A DNA stretch of 64,000 nucleotides from Phoronis australis (taxonomy: Eukaryota > Phoronida > Phoronidae), in contig NMRA01000278.1 of the NCBI GenBank assembly GCA_002633005.1, forward strand, positions 112,048 through 176,047, given 5' to 3'. The notes below the pieces were generated by a model. The model had not been told where the DNA came from. It worked only from the letters and a program-made list of their open reading frames with translations, and searched no databases. A program made the translations under genes and the position numbers. Shown in pieces: positions 11,701-26,700 of this stretch (position 1 is the stretch's first letter; every line of letters begins with the position of its first letter).

Positions 11701-14700
11701 TTTTGGGCCATTCGGATTCAGCTGACGAGAAAAATGAAAATGCTTTAGCGACCTATCGAACTTAAAGTTACAAGTAGAAAGATTATTGTCACGGCGTGAC
11801 AATAATGAACTCTGCGCGTGCGTATTACTGGAATTGTTATGGGAAGTTACTGATAGTTACCCGTTTACAATTATTAGAAGGAATTCTTTGAGATTGTAGG
11901 ACAAATTACATGTTGATATTTTGATGACCTTTCAACTAATTAATCTCTTCCGGTGCATTATGAGCCCCTATGAGGGAATAATTGTAATCTCGATTGAAAT
12001 TGTGGTTAATGCTATGAATCCCAGATGTTTTACTTTAAGCACTTCAGAATACAAGACGAATGAATTGGCCAAACTTTCAGAAGAAAAGTGCACTTAATGG
12101 CCCCATGGGTGAACCAAATGACCTGAAAATTTAGAATTCAAACTCAATCACATTTAGTAAACAGACATGTAATTTTGAAGTCTGTAGCTCAAAATTTTAG
12201 TTTGCACTCAATGACCTTTGACCTAGTTTTTCTGATCGGTTAGACCTATTGCGAGGTAAAGTAGGGTATTCAACTGGCATGTTGACTTACACCAGTCTGC
12301 TGAAATTTAAAAGAATTACTTGAAAAACGTAAGAGATATTACATTTTGAACGTTTGCACTAATTGACCTTATCCGGTGCATTTTAAGCATCTTTAGGAGA
12401 ATTATTGCAAAGACCATGGAAAATGTGTTTAACGCTGAGAATCACAGATGTCTAACGGTTGACACATCAGAATACTTGTTGATTAAAAAGGTCAAATTTT
12501 CAGAAGAAAAATGCACCTAATGACACCATGTTTGCACTAAATGACCTGAACCTTTGGATTCCGATTTGATTTACCTGTGACAATCAGACCTGTCAATTTG
12601 AAGTGTCTAGCTCAAAATTTTAGTTCGCACCTAATGACCTTTGACCTATTTCACCTGATTGGATGACCCGATTACTTAGAAAAGTATTTTTTAAATTGTC
12701 ATGTTGACTTATACCTGTGCACCGAATTTGAAAAAGATAGCTTTAAAACTGAAGGAGGAGTAGCATTTTGAAAATTGAATGACCTTTGCACCAAGCGACC
12801 TCTTCCGGTGTAATATGGAATATGATTATATAACCAATCAAAAATTATATACTGTCAAAAGTCACATGCTGAATTTAAAGACCGTACCTGAACCAATTTG
12901 GAGTTATTAAGCCTCAAAGCTGGTCAGAAGAAGAATAAGAAGAATATGAATAAAATTGAAGAAAACCCAGGAACAACAATACCCTGCGCTTACACGCGCA
13001 GGGTAATTAGCAACAAAACAACTTGTAGAAATAGACACGACGTTATTATACTGTTAACATGGTACCTGTATACTTGATTTCGCAAAAACTTTGAAAAGAT
13101 TAAAACAGGATTTTCAACTTTGAGGATTACATTTAGAGTAAATCAAGACGACACGATTGGTTTGCACTGTAATTATTGATATTCAGAATACCTTACGCTC
13201 TTGGTCCAGAAGATACCTCTGTTCTGTGTGGTGAACGCTTTAGCATTGCCAAAGCTTACACATCTTTTCTTAAGTCTCCCATCACCAAAGGGCGAATTTA
13301 TCAAACAACTGGAGATTTTTTTTCAGTTTATTTGGAGTAGAAGAATGATAAAATTTCTCGTAATTCAATGGTTCATAATTGTAAAAATTGTGGTCTTAAC
13401 ATGATTCATTTAGTTTCCTTTATTAAAGCTCTTAAAGTAACGTGGTTAAAAAGATTATAAATGGGCAAAATAAGTCGAATTGGATAGATATTTTGCAGAA
13501 TTCAAGTCAATTTGACATTGAGAAGATGACCAATGGAGGAAACTATTTTTTAAAATGGTAGCCCAGTCCACGGGGAGTCCTTTTGGCAAGGATATGTTTG
13601 TTTCAACATTTGAGTTTGGTTCGACATTAAACGAGGTCAAAGAAGATGACAGGATACTGTCCCTTCTTTTATGGCATATTACAAAGGTTCAAATTGGAGA
13701 AAAACCAATATTTTACTTGGAATGAAAAGCCTGTGAGATTCTTAGGTGATTTATTTGACGAGAACGGACATTTGTTGTCATGCAACAGTTTTGCATACAA
13801 ATTTGGTTTTAAACCTTTTTGACACTTTATTGCAGACTGAGAGATTCAAGTGCACAAGTGTCTCAACCAAATATCCCACAACTCTAGCACTTGGCGAAAA
13901 ATTAGAAAGGTACTCGTGATATGTATGATACTTTTCTTACAACTTTGTTTCAAAAACCAAAAGGATTAGAAAAATGGGAAAATACTATTAGTGTTGCAAG
14001 ATCAATGATCCAATGTTAGACTCTAGATGGTTTCAAAATGAGAATTGTACACATAAGTTTAGCAACAAATAACTTTTTAAGGCGAATGGGTATTTCTCCA
14101 ACTGGGCGATATACCTGTTGTAGGAATGAACCCGGAAGTTTAGAACATTTATTATGTGGCAATACTCTTTAAGCCTTTTTGGAAGAGAATAGCTGAATAT
14201 CATTTTCACGCAGAGAACGTCGATATATCGATAGATTTTCAGACTGTCATATTTGATAAAACTCGAAAAGCAAATGAACTGTTAAATCTTATCTTGAATA
14301 ATGAATGAGAGACGGCTAGACATACATGGAAGCTCAGAGTAAGTCTGTTCCTGGAATGCAAACGGTTGGACATCAAATAACAAATGTCTGAAACAGAAAG
14401 TAATTCATGGATCCGAAGCAGACGTTTTCTGTATCGTTCAAACCCATTTAGCAAAAACTGCTAGTATTTTTGTAAATGAGTTTGTTTGGTATTACTGTAA
14501 TATATATATACCATATAATAGAAACGCTATGCATAGGCGTGCTATTAGACCGTGTATGGGTTAGGGGTATTAGTTAAGCCATCCTTTATTACAGAAATAT
14601 AGTGTTAAGGTTGTTGATATATATCATGATGGTATAATTGGACTGCAGTTTACTAATGCGATTTCTGATTAAAAGTTTGTTTTATCTACCTTCAGAAAAT

Positions 14701-17700
14701 TTCCCTTGTGGGTGTGACAAGAGCACTGTTATGCTCATTTGTTGTGTCAGTTGTATTCCCTCGATGGTGTTGATTCTTTACTGTCGCAGAATGTGTTATT
14801 GTGTGTTTCCATCATTTAGTTTAGTCATAACTTTCTGTTGTTGTTAATCACCACTTTCTTAGAGTAGAAGATGTGGAGTAATATTTCCCATACCTCGAAC
14901 CGCTTGTTTGTGACCATAATGCATCCTTTATTCCTTTGTCTTATTTGATTGATTAATTCGCGTTTATCTTGTATTGAGTAGAAGTTGTCTTATGAGCAGT
15001 ATTAGTAGTATAATCAGCGGTTTCTCCGCATTGAGAGTTGTTATCATCATTTAACAACAAATTTAGATCCTTTATATTTATGTGGAGACTTTAATGCCCG
15101 TATAATAGACATGACAAATTATGTACAGTATGTCTATGTAACCGCCAGCAGACAGCCTTTATTTTTAGATGGTTCTAAATATAGGCACGGGGATTCCGTC
15201 AGTGAATTTTGTATTGACTCAAACGTCTGTGCTCTCAATGGGTGAGTAAGTCCCGATAACCATACATTGTTATCGGGAAGGGGTTCTTCTGATGTTCACT
15301 GCATCCTTACGCAACATGAAAATTTATCTAATTGTGCGCAATTGGAAATTTATACACCCGGAGAATTGGTAAACAAATTTGATCCTCTGAGTGAGCTTTC
15401 TGGTGCTTGCCATATGACAGATCCTTCATTACTTGCCTTCTATTTTTCCATACATTATAATGAAAACCTTTCACATTTAAAAGAAGTTGGCATTGATTCC
15501 CACAAAGTTACAGGAAGCTGTGGTCAATTCCCGAAGGCTTTATGCATTCTGAAATTGTTAACACTGCTATGCAAGAATTAATTGATTCTATTTTGGTTTG
15601 CAGAGCAACCCAAAAAAACATTGACTATATGTAGAGTAGGTTTTGTAAGTGCATATTTGATGAGATGGACAGAAAATTAGTTTGCTATAACACAAAGCAG
15701 GTGAGAAAGAAATTTAGAACAAGCAAACCCAATTGGCATGCTGAATTTTCCAAGCTTTGGAAAGATGTAAGTTTCAAAGAGAAAAGTTTTTGAAATGCAT
15801 GGGCTCTCGAGAAGAACATTTTTTACTGAGATCCCAATGCCTAAGTGCTCAGGTAATATTTGATAATGTTGACAGGAGGATCGAAAGAAAACTTCTGAGA
15901 GATCAAGTTGACATTATAGCATCTTTAAATTTCAATAACCCCATAGAAATTTGGAAGTATAGTAAGAACTTGGGCCCCTTCTTTATAAAGAGAATGCCCA
16001 TGGAGGTATACGATGATATTGGAAATGTTATCCAATAACCAATATGTTTTTAATAAATGGAAGAACGAGTATGAGTCGTTATACAATGGTCCAATTTTAA
16101 ATAATTTTGAGCGTGAATTTTATGCTGATATGCTTCTCAAAAAGCTGATATTGAGCCGTTATTTAATCTTCTCTTCGATGAAAATAATATTTTGAATAAA
16201 ATTATTACTCACAATGAAGTTAAGCGATTGGTGATGAAATCTAAAGATACTAAAAGCAGTGGGAATTGATCAATTATGTTATGAAGTATGTAAAAATGAT
16301 ACCGCTATTGACCCCTTGTCGTATTTGTTCCAAATGGTTTTTCGTTACGGCATGGTTCCTAGTTTATGGGCTAAATCGTTATTATGCCAATCCCACTGGG
16401 TTCACAGAAGGACCCGCGCGTCCCGCTGAGTTATAGATGTATCAGCTTGTTGTCCAACATAGACAAGATGAATAGTATTATATTGAACAATAGAATGGTT
16501 GTGTACGTGGAGGAAAACAGGCTCCTTATTGATGAGCAAAATGACTTTTGTCGTGGCAGAGCATGTGTTGATCACGTCTTTGTTTTGACCTCGGTTATAC
16601 CTAAGCGCTTGAATAAAAACAATCCACATTTGTGACTTTTATAGATATGCAAAAAGCTTTTGACTGGGTAGATATATATATATATAGTTTACTTTTTAAA
16701 ATGCTAGATCTGATGATAATTTCAAAGTTCATTGAATCGGATAAAATATCTATGCTGAGACTCAATCCTGTGTTAAATTTAATAATACCTTTACGGACTC
16801 GTTTTATACACCTTGTGGGGTCAAGCAAGATGTTTTAGCACCTACTCTTTTCGCACTATTTATAAATGATTTGGCAACGGAATTAAAACAGTCAAATTTA
16901 GGAATTCCTATTGGTGCTGATAATGTTTCATCTTTGTTTTATGCGAATGTTTTTGTAGTACTTGCCGAAAGGGAAGAAATTTTGCAAATGAATTTCGAAT
17001 TGTCAGATACAACCGTGTAATAACCCTCGTGGATTTTGTAGAATTATCACCCTCGGGGCTAACGCCCCTCGGGCGATAATTCCCCAAAATCCACTTGGGC
17101 TCTGGATAACGGGGATAACGACTTTGCCATGTAATAATCTCTATTTACGACATTAGTAATCAATTAATGCCTCTAACAATTACGAATTTTAGGACGTAAT
17201 TTACGTGCATACAGTTTGCGGGTTTCGCCAACGATATACTTCGTGATAGTTGCGTGCGTGCAGTAAACGAGACGCATTGTCAACGGCATGGTTATCCAAA
17301 TGGTAAAACGTATACATGAAGTACTTGTTGTCAGATTAAGAAAGTTTCATGGACGTTTTGAAGGAGCTGCACTGTTGGAACGTGCACATGAAGTTAGTTT
17401 TAACAAAACTCATCCTTCGTCTTCATTCACAGTGATTGGTACTCTGTTTTGGTTTTCAAGACTGACGGCACAGCTTCAAAACAGTAAACATTATTCGTTT
17501 TCCACTCTCGTAAATTATTTGTCAACTTAGCAATGGCTAATAAACGCCCGACGTAATATGTGTTCCAGCCATTGCTGTGAAACTTTGACGTGCAAAGTAC
17601 TTCTGAGGCACTTTCAGAGACTGTTGCACTTGTTAATTCAACAGGATGTCTCTATACACTGTATATAGCTGGCTCTTTCTTGACTAACGCTGTAATTGCT

Positions 17701-20700
17701 GATCCTGTAAGTGCAACTCAACTGTAACTTAATTTTTATTTTAATGCTTAACTTAAATTCAACTGATTTTCACCAACTTGTACCTGGGTCTTTATAGTCT
17801 ATTGCAATGCAGTGGAACATTCACCAATACAAGAACATTCTAGAAATTCCCAGAATCTACCCCAACCATTCTGTCTACTCCTGACAATGAGATTCCTTAT
17901 ATAGTACGACGAAACATACTACAACTACAAAGGTTTATCTACAACTTTTCTGAGGCATTATTTTGTTATGCCCACGACGAAAACCAGTGAGTTTTGGCAG
18001 TGCCAAGGAAAAGTTTTTTGTGCAAGTTTCACTTCATTCATCTGAGACTCACTACCAGAATGGTGGTATGTAACATAAAATGTAATTAAAACATGTCAAT
18101 ATGAGTATTAGACTCGGTAGAATTAAAAACATCTCCTAAGTCAATTATATCAGTTAAAGCGATTAGTAATCAATCTTTCTTCGCAACTGGTTTCAAATTA
18201 TTCACTTGCAGAACTGGTGGTAATTTAAGGGCTTGAAAAGATTTAACTGCTCGTCATTTTTTAAGACCAGTGTCTACAAACTTTCTCGTCACGTCGTCAT
18301 TTTATGTGCCGAGCATGATATTGAGGAGTAACTATAAATTCTTTGCAGACTGCACTTCCTGCAAGGAACACAGAAGCAGGGATATCTGACGCAATTCACA
18401 GAAGAACTCGACCCGATGTAATTAGTTTTTGTTACCGTCATAATCGGTTTACATCCACATCACCTCGTATACACTTGATCTCACCTCCTGTTCTATGCTC
18501 CAGTCAGTGCTGCATTGCGTTGTAATGTACTTTCGAAACACATCCAGCAAATGTTACTCCAATCAATTACATACCTCATTGTCAGATGTTTGACTGTGGG
18601 TTTTTTGAAAAGGTAGCTATGCTTTGAAGTTGTGCGTAGATGGAGAGTGAATAATCAAATCCAGTAATTAATTTATTATATGATAACCCCTAATTAGACA
18701 AATGAAACCTATTGTTAATTAAGTAATCAACTACAAAGAGTAACTACACTAGCGCCCTCTTTAAAGATTACTTTAATCAAACAACCAAAACAATCAAATG
18801 TCTTATCTGCTATCCAAGCTAGGACTCTCCACTTGTTGGATGTCTGTCCTGTTGGTGAATCTTCGAACTACACACACTGTGTAGCGACAGTGTACTTGTT
18901 GGTCACCGTCTCTGATGATGCAACACTTCAGGTAGTATCTTACTACCCACAATGCAAGTGACAAGCTCTTAGTTAACTTCCTGTTCGTTAACCCTTGCCC
19001 TTGCCAAGATCCTTTCTAGAATCTTCCACGAGATGGCTCTGTCGTACAATTTCCTATGTACACTGTAGCAAGTCTTTAAGCTTCAACTACTATAGCGCAT
19101 CTGATTATCTTCTTGATTTCAGCCCATAATATAACATTCTACTTATTTAGTGATTGGCTAATAAAAACCACATGATCATATCCACTCGTATTATTGGCTG
19201 TTACAATTTGTTCTCAGAATATTCTAGAATCTCTAAAGTACTTTGACCCCAGAACCCAAAGTTGTAAACACCATCTAAAAATAGATTTTGACGTTAAAAT
19301 ACACGTCCACAAGTCTGACCCCATGATTTAAAAGTACATTTGCACAAATTTTGGGCAATTTAAAATGGATCTATTTTTACTTATTACTTAATCAATATTT
19401 ATTCTGACAAATAAGCCCCTCCTCAAGAAAATACTTCTTAAGATTTTCTCAACATGGAAGACTTAAATATTGATAAACACTTAGATCTATTACCCAGTTT
19501 CCATGAATCTTCATTACTCTAACCCACTGAGGTAATCGGCGCCAACATTTTCTGACCCTTTGATAGCTTCAACCTTAAATCGATAATTTTGCAAAAACAA
19601 GGCCCACCTCATGATACGTCCATTGACTAACTTACTTTTTTGAATGTAAGCCAGCGGTTGATGGTCAGTATGAATGACAAATTCTTTACCATACAAGTAC
19701 TTCTCAAATTTTCTGATGGCAAATACAATAGCCAAACATTCCCTCTCTATGACAGAGTAATTCCGTTCCCGAGGTAACAATTTCTTACTAGCACATGCTA
19801 CTGGGAACCTGCCATCATAATACTCCTGCAACAAAATACAGCCTATTCCAGTATCTGAAGCATCAGTCTGAACAATAAAAGATTTACTGAAATCAGGTAA
19901 TCTCAGAATGGGTGCTCTCGTCAGCAGGTCTCGAAGAGTGTCGAATGCATGCTGCTGAGCTTCTTCCCATTGCACGGTGTTAGGCTGTTTCTTCTTTGTG
20001 AGCTCAGTAAGTGGGACGGCGATTTCAGCGAAGTTTGGGATGAACTTCCTGTAGTAGCCAGCCAACCCAAAAAAAGAACGAACTTGTTTCTTCGTTCTGG
20101 GTCGTGGTGCAGCTCGGATGCGTCCCAGCTTTTCTTCATCCATTGCCAGGAGCCCTTCACCGACCACATGTCCAACGAAATCGACGGAACGAGATCCAAC
20201 CGAACACTTGGTGGGTCATAACGTTAGCCCAGCCTCTCGCACACGTTGGAAGGTGTCTCGCAAGGTGGCAAGGTGTTCAGTCCAGACCTTATTATGGCAC
20301 AGAATGTCATCCACATAATGTTCTGTAGTATGTGCTCTTGCCAATATCTTCCTCATCATGCGGTTGAAGGTCGCTGCCGAATTTAAGAGACCAAATGGCG
20401 TCTTTACGAACTTGTAGCAACCACTTGGTACTACAAACGAGGTCTTAGGCCGTGATTCTTCATCGACAATGACTTGCCAGTACCTTTACTCAGATCAATC
20501 TTTGTAAAATACTGGTCTTTACTGATCTTAGCCATGATGTCATCAGGATTGCCCATCGGTTCCGAGTCGAACTTGGTGATGGCGTTCAAACGACGAAAAT
20601 CGATGCAGAATCGATTTGAACCGTCCTTCTTCTTCACTAAGACCACAAGAGAGTTATAGGGAGCATCAGATGGTTCTATGACTCCACACTTGAACATGTT

Positions 20701-23700
20701 GTCAATTTCCTCCTGCACAACCAACCGTGTGGCATATGGCAGGGGATACGGCTTGACTCTCACCGGCTCTTCACTGATGGTCTCAATCTTGTGCTCAACC
20801 AGATGGGTCGTACCTGGTACTTCACTAAAGATGTCAGAGTACTCTTCTAGCAGACTTATCACCTCCCTTTGTTGGCTAGTAGTGAGCTCGTCTGATATCT
20901 TGACATCTTTGTACGTTTCTTTTTGGTTTGTCGATCTCAACTCTAGTAGATGTTCATCATCGACAACACCAACTTCATTGTCCATTTCAGGCTGAAGTAC
21001 AGCTATGGCCGCGATGTCAGAATTCTGATCTGCATCATCTTTACTTGCAGCCCCACTTTGGTCACGAGATATATAGAGTTTCAAGAGGTTGGCATGGTAT
21101 GTCTTGGTCTTTCCACCAACCCTTACTCGATAATCCATTTTGTTGAGTACCTCGGTCACTTCATAGGGACCCCTCCACTGCAGTAGCAGCTTGTTACTGT
21201 CAGTTGGTAACAATATTAAGACTTGGTCTCCTACTTTGAAGCGACGATCTCGTGTCTTTTTGTCATAATGGTGCTTGTATGCTTCACCAGCATTTCGTAA
21301 GTTTTCCCGCACCAGTTCACATGTCTCTTCCAGACGATGTCGCAAGTCAAGGACATACTCATAAGTATTCCGTACGTCTGATGTTTCATTGCCAGTCCAC
21401 AACTCTTTAAGCACCTGCATGGGCCCTCGCACGGTTCTACCATACAACAGTTCAAATGGCGAGAAACCTGTGCTCACTTGTGGTACCTCTCGGTAGGCGA
21501 ACAGTACTGCTGGTAAGTACCGGTCCCAGTCTTGTGGACGCTCTTGGCACATTTTCTTAAGCATACTCTTCAGTATACCGTTAATACGCTCACACAATCC
21601 ATTGCATTTCGGATTGTACGGAGTGGTGAACAGTTGCTTCATGGATATCAACCGTGCAACTTCCTTCAGAACTTCTGAGGTAAACTGTGTCCCACAGTCA
21701 CTAAGCACCTCTCGTGGAAAGCCAATTCTACAGAAGGTTTCAAATAGTGCTTCTGCGACTCGCTCAGCTTCTATTCTTGGTAGAGGGACTGCCTCTGGAT
21801 ATCGTGTGGCATAGTCTACGATGGTGAGAATGTACCGGTTGCCTCTGTCTGTGATCGGCGACACAGGACCAATCAAATCAACAGCGATACGCTGGAACGG
21901 TTCTTCCATAAGTGGCATCTCACCCAATGGCACTTTAGAGATCCTGCCCTTAGGAGTTGTTCGCTGGCAGATATCACACGATCTGCAGAAACGATTTATG
22001 TCACTGCCAACTCCTGGCCAATAAAAGCTACTGGCTATTCTATCACTGGTCTTCTTCACACCTAGGTGCCCACCTACGATTGACTCGTGAGCTAGCGTCA
22101 TAACCTGTTGTCGATATTTGACAGGGACAACTATCTGACGCAACTCTTTGGTGTTATCAGCATACACTCGGTACAGGACCCCCTTCTGCTTCTCATACCA
22201 GTATTGACCTCTACCACGTGTTCTTGCTGGTTTTTCTTTCTCAACAAGTTCCATGAGCTTACGTAGGGGAGGATCATGTTGTTGCTCATCCTTCAATTTG
22301 CTGCCGTCGAGACTTTCCACTCCGGATGGAGTCACCGCCAAAGGCTTAATAGGTTTCTTTCTCTTCTTAGCCTGTGCTCTAGAAGTAACTGCGGACATGA
22401 CACTGCCTTGTGGCTGCCAAATCGGATCAGGATCCTTGCTGACGCCAACAGCATTCCCTATGATGAGGTCGTATATCGGTGTTCGCATACACATCGCCTC
22501 GATTTCAACAACGAAGTAAGGAGTGTCTACCTCAATCTTCGCTGTGGGGAAGGATCGTGCTGTCCCATCTATTAACACACAGATGTGTTGTTTCCCCGTC
22601 AGTTGACTTTCTTTGACTAGGGATGTCTTCACCGCTGCACTACTGCATCCGGTGTCACGCATCATGCGTACCTTTGTTTCGTTAACGTAATTGTAACAAA
22701 CAGGCATATTGTGGTCAGCGGGTGGATCTCTGTGCTTGTCACAGGTCCCTCTCTCTACGGGTATTGATGTCCCATCGACTAATTTCAGACAGCCATCAAC
22801 TATGTGCTGTTCTATTGGACTACTCTTTGCTACCACAGCTTGACACAATCCCGCCTTCTTGGTGTCTTCTTTCTTAGTCCGTTCTTGCTGCGTGGAGGAC
22901 GACTGCTCACTCAGCGAATGTTTTGGACTGGAAGTCTTTAATTCTACAGTCCCTTGCTAGATGACCTTTCCGATGACAATTGAAACACTCTTTGTCACCC
23001 TTGTTCCTGGTCATTGACGAACGAGGAGTCTCTGTCCTTCGTTCTTCTGTGTTGCTTGGCGGTGCCTGTCTTCTGGCTACCTGTCCCAAGTCTTTCTTTG
23101 CAAACCCTTTGCCCAATAAACCAGTACAGTGGGCGTCCATGTACTGTTGAGCAATGGCTGACATCTCGTCGAAGGTCTTCGGTTTCCGTTCCCTCAGGAA
23201 TACGGACATCTCAGGATGGCATACTCCCAGAAACTGTTCTCGGATCAGTAAGTCTCTGAGTCCATCATAAGTCGCCTCGACCTCCGCCAGTTGTGTCCAT
23301 CGGTCAAAGAACCTCTTCAGTCTTGCCCCGAATTGGAACACATTTTCACCCTTTTCAGGCTTGGACTCTCTGAAATTTCGTCGGATCCCATCTTCGGTTA
23401 ATTCATACCTGTGCAGCAGCGCCACCTTTAGTTGGTCATATTTGTTAATTTGGTAGGACGGCATGTTGTTGAATACCCGTAGGCCTTTACCTGTCAACAA
23501 TGGACTCAAGTCCACAGCCCACTCCAATTTATCCCATTTCTGGCTTGTGGCAAATGTCTCAAATCGGGCTAGGAAGGCATCCATGTCGTCGACGCGCTCG
23601 TCGAACCTTGGCAGTTTGGGACGACTGGTACGTATACCACTGCTTGAAGCCCCACCACTAGGTGTCGCTTTGAGCTCAATCTGGAGTTGCAGTGTCTTCT

Positions 23701-26700
23701 GCTTCTCAATCTCAATAGCTTGGGCCCGCTCGGCTCGTTCTTGTTCGAGCTTATGTTCAAACTCGGCTTGCTCTAGCTCTCGTTGATGAGCACGTTCTGC
23801 CTGTTACCGTGCAAGCTCGGCCGTTTCCAGTTCTTGTTTATGGGCGCGCTCTTCCTGTTCTAGTTCCCTTTTATGGGCACGCTCTTCACGCTCCAAGGCC
23901 TGCCGCAAGAGCTCCTCTGCGCACTTCCTTAAGAATGATTCCATATAAAACCATATGAAAATGAAAAATCACTATATACTCAAAAATTCATACAGAGCTA
24001 ATACTTTGTGCATGTGTTGGGATGCTGGCCCAAAGTACACAGCTGCAATATTTGCACTCAATGACCTTTGGTTACCGAGATATGACCTATTTGGCTATAA
24101 AGGCATATTTTGCATTTTTTCATGTCAGTAAAACTGCATTTTTTGAACAGCAAAAAATCAGACTTGGAAAACTGGTGACAAAGTTTGACATTGATGGTCA
24201 TAAAGACTCATGTAAGGTTAGTAAGAAAATGAAATTTGCAACTCATAGGTACAATTAAATTTCCAGCAGGGGAGAAAACTCCGAAACCACTTTTCAGGCC
24301 AGTCAGTAGTGGCAAGATGTTGCTTAACCTGCCTGCTATATCGGAATATATTTGAAGTTGAAATTCTCTGTGTAGACACTTCTAAGATTGAACTTTGATA
24401 ATTGCTTTTAAAAAAACTTGTCTCTTATATATTTAGTGCTAAATGTGTTCCTCGAATTTGGGCATTTTTGTGATGTGGCCTTACTCTGACTGACAAGAGA
24501 ATTGAGGCTACTCTTTTAGTTTAGAGATATCACCTAAAATATATGATCGAATATCAACAATGCAATATCACAAAAAGTTAAATTTCACTTTTGAGACCCC
24601 AATTTTCTAAAACACTCCATGCTTTGTTTAACCTTACCAATAGCACTTTCGGGTTCGAGATTACATGCACTTCCTGTCACTGCGAAGAATATGGAGGAAT
24701 TTCCTTCTTGTACATTTGGTTAATTTTCGTTACATAAGTGTAATCGCGGAGGAAATGTGGCCTTCATTAGCTGTGTTAAAGACGTCAGAAGTCATCTGAA
24801 GTCGTGAAAAGTGCCACAGAAGTTTGAAAGTATATCGGAATTACAGCTGATTCTTGCCAGAGCNTTTCAAGACAATCTGATGTGTTATCTACTACCACAG
24901 CTGTATCATCACCTGAGTTGTCTGACGTTTACGTTGTTGATCAAGTCGCTGCAGGATTAGGCCCTGAAAAGTATTAGAAAAGCGGTCCGCTTCTCTGAGA
25001 AGGTAAAGACTTAACCCAGTGATATATTTACTGAAGGTGAACAGTCAGGCAGAAAACAACATCCAGCTGAGATTGTAAAGATGATGCGAGGAGCCAAGAA
25101 TAATCAAGGAAAATTTTCTCCTCTGAAAAGTGGCTGTCAGAGCAACAGATTGCTGGATTTTTCTCCCGTATGGTTGCCGCGTCTCGAATCCGAAATATTC
25201 AGAATATTGAAGATGATGATGCTGCTGCTGCCCACGAGTTTGCCTCAAAGAATGACTTGGAGCTTGAAGTCATGAATGAGTTATCATCATAAACTGTAGG
25301 AAATTATAAACATGATTTAGTTGTTGTCTATTCCTATGATATTGTTGTGGTCATCATCATCGTAGCTAGGGACTAAGGTCCACACTGGGCAAAATTGGGG
25401 GCTTCCATGGGGGAGAGATTTGAGTGATGGCCGTTTGAGGAAAATAATCCAAGCCACTGATAGTCAACATTAAATCTTCTGTCACTTTTACTAGCGTTTT
25501 TTTGTTTTATGTCCAGTTTGAGACTTGTAAAAGCATTACTTTTTACATGATTGATTCTATTGAAACTACTGAGATTTTTATAGAAGTGATTATCTAGTTT
25601 TGAGAAACGTCTATCTTAGACATGTGTACTGAGCAAAATAAAAGAACTTTGTGTTTCAGTACCTCTTGTTTTCTTCAAACAAAATGCAGTTTTTGAAGTG
25701 TAGTGTAGAAATGCATCATACACTAAACCTAGCATACCTTCAAGAAACTGTGGTTTTGAGGCCGCCACATGAACGGAATTTACATGTGTACATATTGTGA
25801 AACTTTTAGCTGGTAAGTCGCAACAGCACCCAATTTCTTAAATACCGGTTTGGAAAGCCGGTATCTTGGATATCACTGAAAGTATTATGTTTTCAATCGT
25901 AAATATCCGTACCTGTTATGTTTCAGAAATTGCAAATTCCATTGGCGCACTGCCACCATGCTCGGCTGCTTTTGTGTAGTACAAGAAGCATTGCGTGACA
26001 CTTTGTATGTCCAATAACACGACACTTCTGCTCGTATCCACCGTCCTCTTTTCACTTGCGATCTCGAAGATCTTGATTAGTTTTAGTATGAACTTTGCTA
26101 ATAGTTTGAGAGGACTTTTTCAAGCGCAGATACAGTGATTTGTTCAGGAGATCTGAAAATGGGCCAGCATGCACTACAGGCAGTGCGTGAGATTCTTAGT
26201 CTGTTACGGTGTTTGAAAACTGGCCAAGCAATGGGTAATGGGCACCCTTAATAAGAATAAAACCTGCTTCTCTGAAGTATGAGATGGTGATGGGTTTGTA
26301 TTATTAACTCATAAGTACATTAAACTTGACTTTTGATTTCTGTAATCCTATAACAAATTTTTATTTTTGCACCAGCAAAACTGAAAATCCGCGAAGAAAA
26401 AATCTCATACAGCTTCCCATGATCTCCTTCGTCACTGATGTAGCAAAACGAATGATATTTGTTCTATTTGGCATCTTGGTCGACAGATAATTGCACAATC
26501 GAGTAGCGCCTCCTAGAGTCTTTTAATCAAACTGACAGTCACAGATTGGCAGAAAAGTGTGTAAGTGAGTTATGTAAAAAACTGACTGCACAAAAACTAT
26601 GAAAGAGACAAGATTTTTTATTCTTGCGTTGGGCTGAACAAAGACAGCAGTTCCAAAAGAATCCGATATAGATTTGGGAGAGTGATAAAAATGCGTAAAA

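Noticed and set aside
17288-17530. 80-codon plus-strand frame
   Set aside because: No recognisable family and no exon signals in an otherwise transposon-rich intron.
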